A stretch of DNA of 22,164 bases, from positions 1-22,164 of the forward strand of contig DAOTWP010000174.1 of the NCBI GenBank assembly GCA_034435675.1. The letters are read 5' to 3'. Below, in pieces: positions 21,255 to 22,164 of the stretch. A program made the position numbers and the translations under genes. The notes under the pieces are model-generated. The model saw nothing but the letters and a program-made list of their open reading frames with translations. It was not told the origin of the DNA and did not search any database. This DNA comes from DAOTWP01 sp034435675 (GTDB lineage: Bacteria > Chloroflexota > Anaerolineae > Aggregatilineales > Phototrophicaceae). The stretch's first letter is position 1; each line of letters starts with the position of its first letter.

Positions 21255-22004
21255 ATGACTCAAACGCTGGCGTCGCGTCCGGTGACTTCCAAGAGGTGCC
21301 CAAGCTGTGAGTATCGCAATGCACCAGATGACCTGGTGTGCCGGCGCTGCGGAACACGCCTTGATGTCCCCCTGCGGCAGCCTACGCCGGCGCCGCGCAG
21401 CCGTTCCGCGCCGCCGTCAAACCCGCGCGAGGGCATCACCTGCAAAGCCTGCGGCACCAAAAATCGCCCCGGCGCGCTGGTCTGTGCCCACTGCTTTGCC
21501 ATGCTCAGCGCCGACGGCGAGACCATCCCCAACACGGTCAATATCTCCGAGGCAGAAGCCGCGCGGTATCTCCAGCTCAACACCATTGACGAATGGACCG
21601 ACGAAACCGGCGCGTATAAGGGGGTGACAGCGGGCACGAGTGTCTTCGAGTCCAATATGGTCGTCTGCCTGCGCGCCAAAAGCGTGTCCACGCCGATACG
21701 CCTGCATTTCAAGCAGCAGGCGCAGTGGGTGTTGGGGCGTGTTGACCCGTCCATGAACCAGAATGCCGACGTTGACCTGTCCCCTTATGCCGGGCAGCAG
21801 TTGGGCGTCAGCCGGCATCACGCCCTGCTGCGGCTGCGCGGCACGCGGCTGGAACTGGTGGATTTGTCCAGCAGCAACGGCACCTACCTGAACGGCACGC
21901 GGCTTGCCGCCGAAGACGCCCAGCAGCTTCGCGATGGCGACAGCCTGAAACTGGGCAAACTGGAATTGCAATTGTTCTTCCAACTGCGGCAGGGACCGGA
22001 ATAA
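21255..22004 (+). CDS. Double zinc-ribbon and FHA domain protein
   Basis: This 249-residue protein has two four-cysteine zinc ribbons (Cys15/18/29/32 and Cys63/66/77/80) joined by a Pro/Arg-rich linker. A middle part with FESNMVVCLRAK follows, then a C-terminal FHA domain (about 158-240) with all phosphopeptide-binding motifs: GR at 161-162, SRHH at 186-189 and SSNGTYLNG at 206-214. FHA domains bind phosphothreonine, so it is likely a partner of a Ser/Thr kinase pathway; no kinase is in the window. AGGAG (21241-21245) lies nine bases before the ATG. It is cytoplasmic with no membrane segment. Confidence 0.93.
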   Translation: MTQTLASRPVTSKRCPSCEYRNAPDDLVCRRCGTRLDVPLRQPTPAPRSRSAPPSNPREGITCKACGTKNRPGALVCAHCFAMLSADGETIPNTVNISEAEAARYLQLNTIDEWTDETGAYKGVTAGTSVFESNMVVCLRAKSVSTPIRLHFKQQAQWVLGRVDPSMNQNADVDLSPYAGQQLGVSRHHALLRLRGTRLELVDLSSSNGTYLNGTRLAAEDAQQLRDGDSLKLGKLELQLFFQLRQGPE

Positions 22005-22033
22005 TCCACGCTTCTGCCCACAACACAGATTGA

Positions 22034-22088
22034 ACCGCAAAGGCGCGCAGGACGCAAAGGACATTGCACCGCCGAGGCGCAAAGGGGG
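22034..22088 (+). repeat. Degenerate GCAAAGG repeat tract
   Basis: After the FHA gene the sequence runs ACCGCAAAGGCGC, GGACGCAAAGGAC, GCCGAGGCGCAAAGG: several near copies of CGCAAAGG at irregular short spacing. A strongly C-rich stretch follows to the window end (22110-22164). Similar CGCAAAGG/CGCAGAG tracts are known in intergenic DNA of many bacteria; their role is unclear. Confidence 0.55.
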
Positions 22089-22164
22089 AAATGCAGGGGC
22101 GGACCGCCGTGCCCGCCCACCGCGCCCGCGCCCGCCCGCGCCCTACCCTTCGTCCTCCGCCCCC

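Overview
The window is a GC-rich stretch of bacterial chromosome. It suggests a Chloroflexota (Anaerolineae-like) member. The reasons are family content and style (FeoB with an N-terminal CxxC, a zinc-ribbon/FHA protein, an ECF sigma/anti-sigma pair with a LysM tail, DUF6883/DUF4926 pairs), a Gram-positive-type LexA box and a DtxR-type iron box. No rRNA or tRNA marker is present, so the phylum is an inference. No rRNA, tRNA, CRISPR array or intact insertion sequence was seen.

Layout. 1-3910 (minus): a probable operon reading leftward, CNNM/CBS transporter-like protein -> cytidine deaminase -> RecO -> a large unrecognised protein cut by the window edge. 4343-5533 (plus): an esterase-fold protein whose nucleophile serine is replaced by alanine. 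5769-7178 (minus): a membrane glycosyltransferase. 7479-10027 (plus): an iron-uptake operon, feoA plus feoB encoded as two overlapping genes (GTPase and channel), preceded by a promoter overlapped by a DtxR/IdeR-like box.

10063-13250 is the most unusual part. A radical-SAM/HhH DNA-repair-type gene (12075-13250) has a consensus promoter with a perfect LexA palindrome in its spacer, and its start codon lies where transcription should begin (leaderless). A roughly 210-240 bp block made of this promoter region plus the first 28 codons occurs three times. The two upstream copies each run into a DUF6883-DUF4926 gene pair, joined by an ATGA overlap. Between the modules lie remnants of a YgiT-type zinc finger, a 51-residue ORF and an eight-codon stub of a third DUF6883 gene. 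The flanking blocks look more alike than the gene pairs they flank, which suggests repeated cassette capture or exchange behind a duplicated SOS promoter, not simple tandem duplication.

13334-16215: a YdeI/OmdA-like small protein, then a secreted Asp-rich PepSY protein, two adjacent perfect hairpins, an ECF sigma factor and a membrane anti-sigma-like protein with an extracellular LysM domain and acidic tail. This looks like an envelope-sensing module. 16449-18679 (minus): MFS transporter, nucleoside deaminase and PNPOx-like flavoprotein, tightly packed. The divergent gene 18829-19806 is an ornithine cyclodeaminase/mu-crystallin family enzyme with its own, probably leaderless, promoter. 19991-22004: a STAS-like protein, a convergent hotdog thioesterase and a zinc-ribbon/FHA protein. 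The window ends in a short GCAAAGG-type repeat tract and a C-rich stretch.
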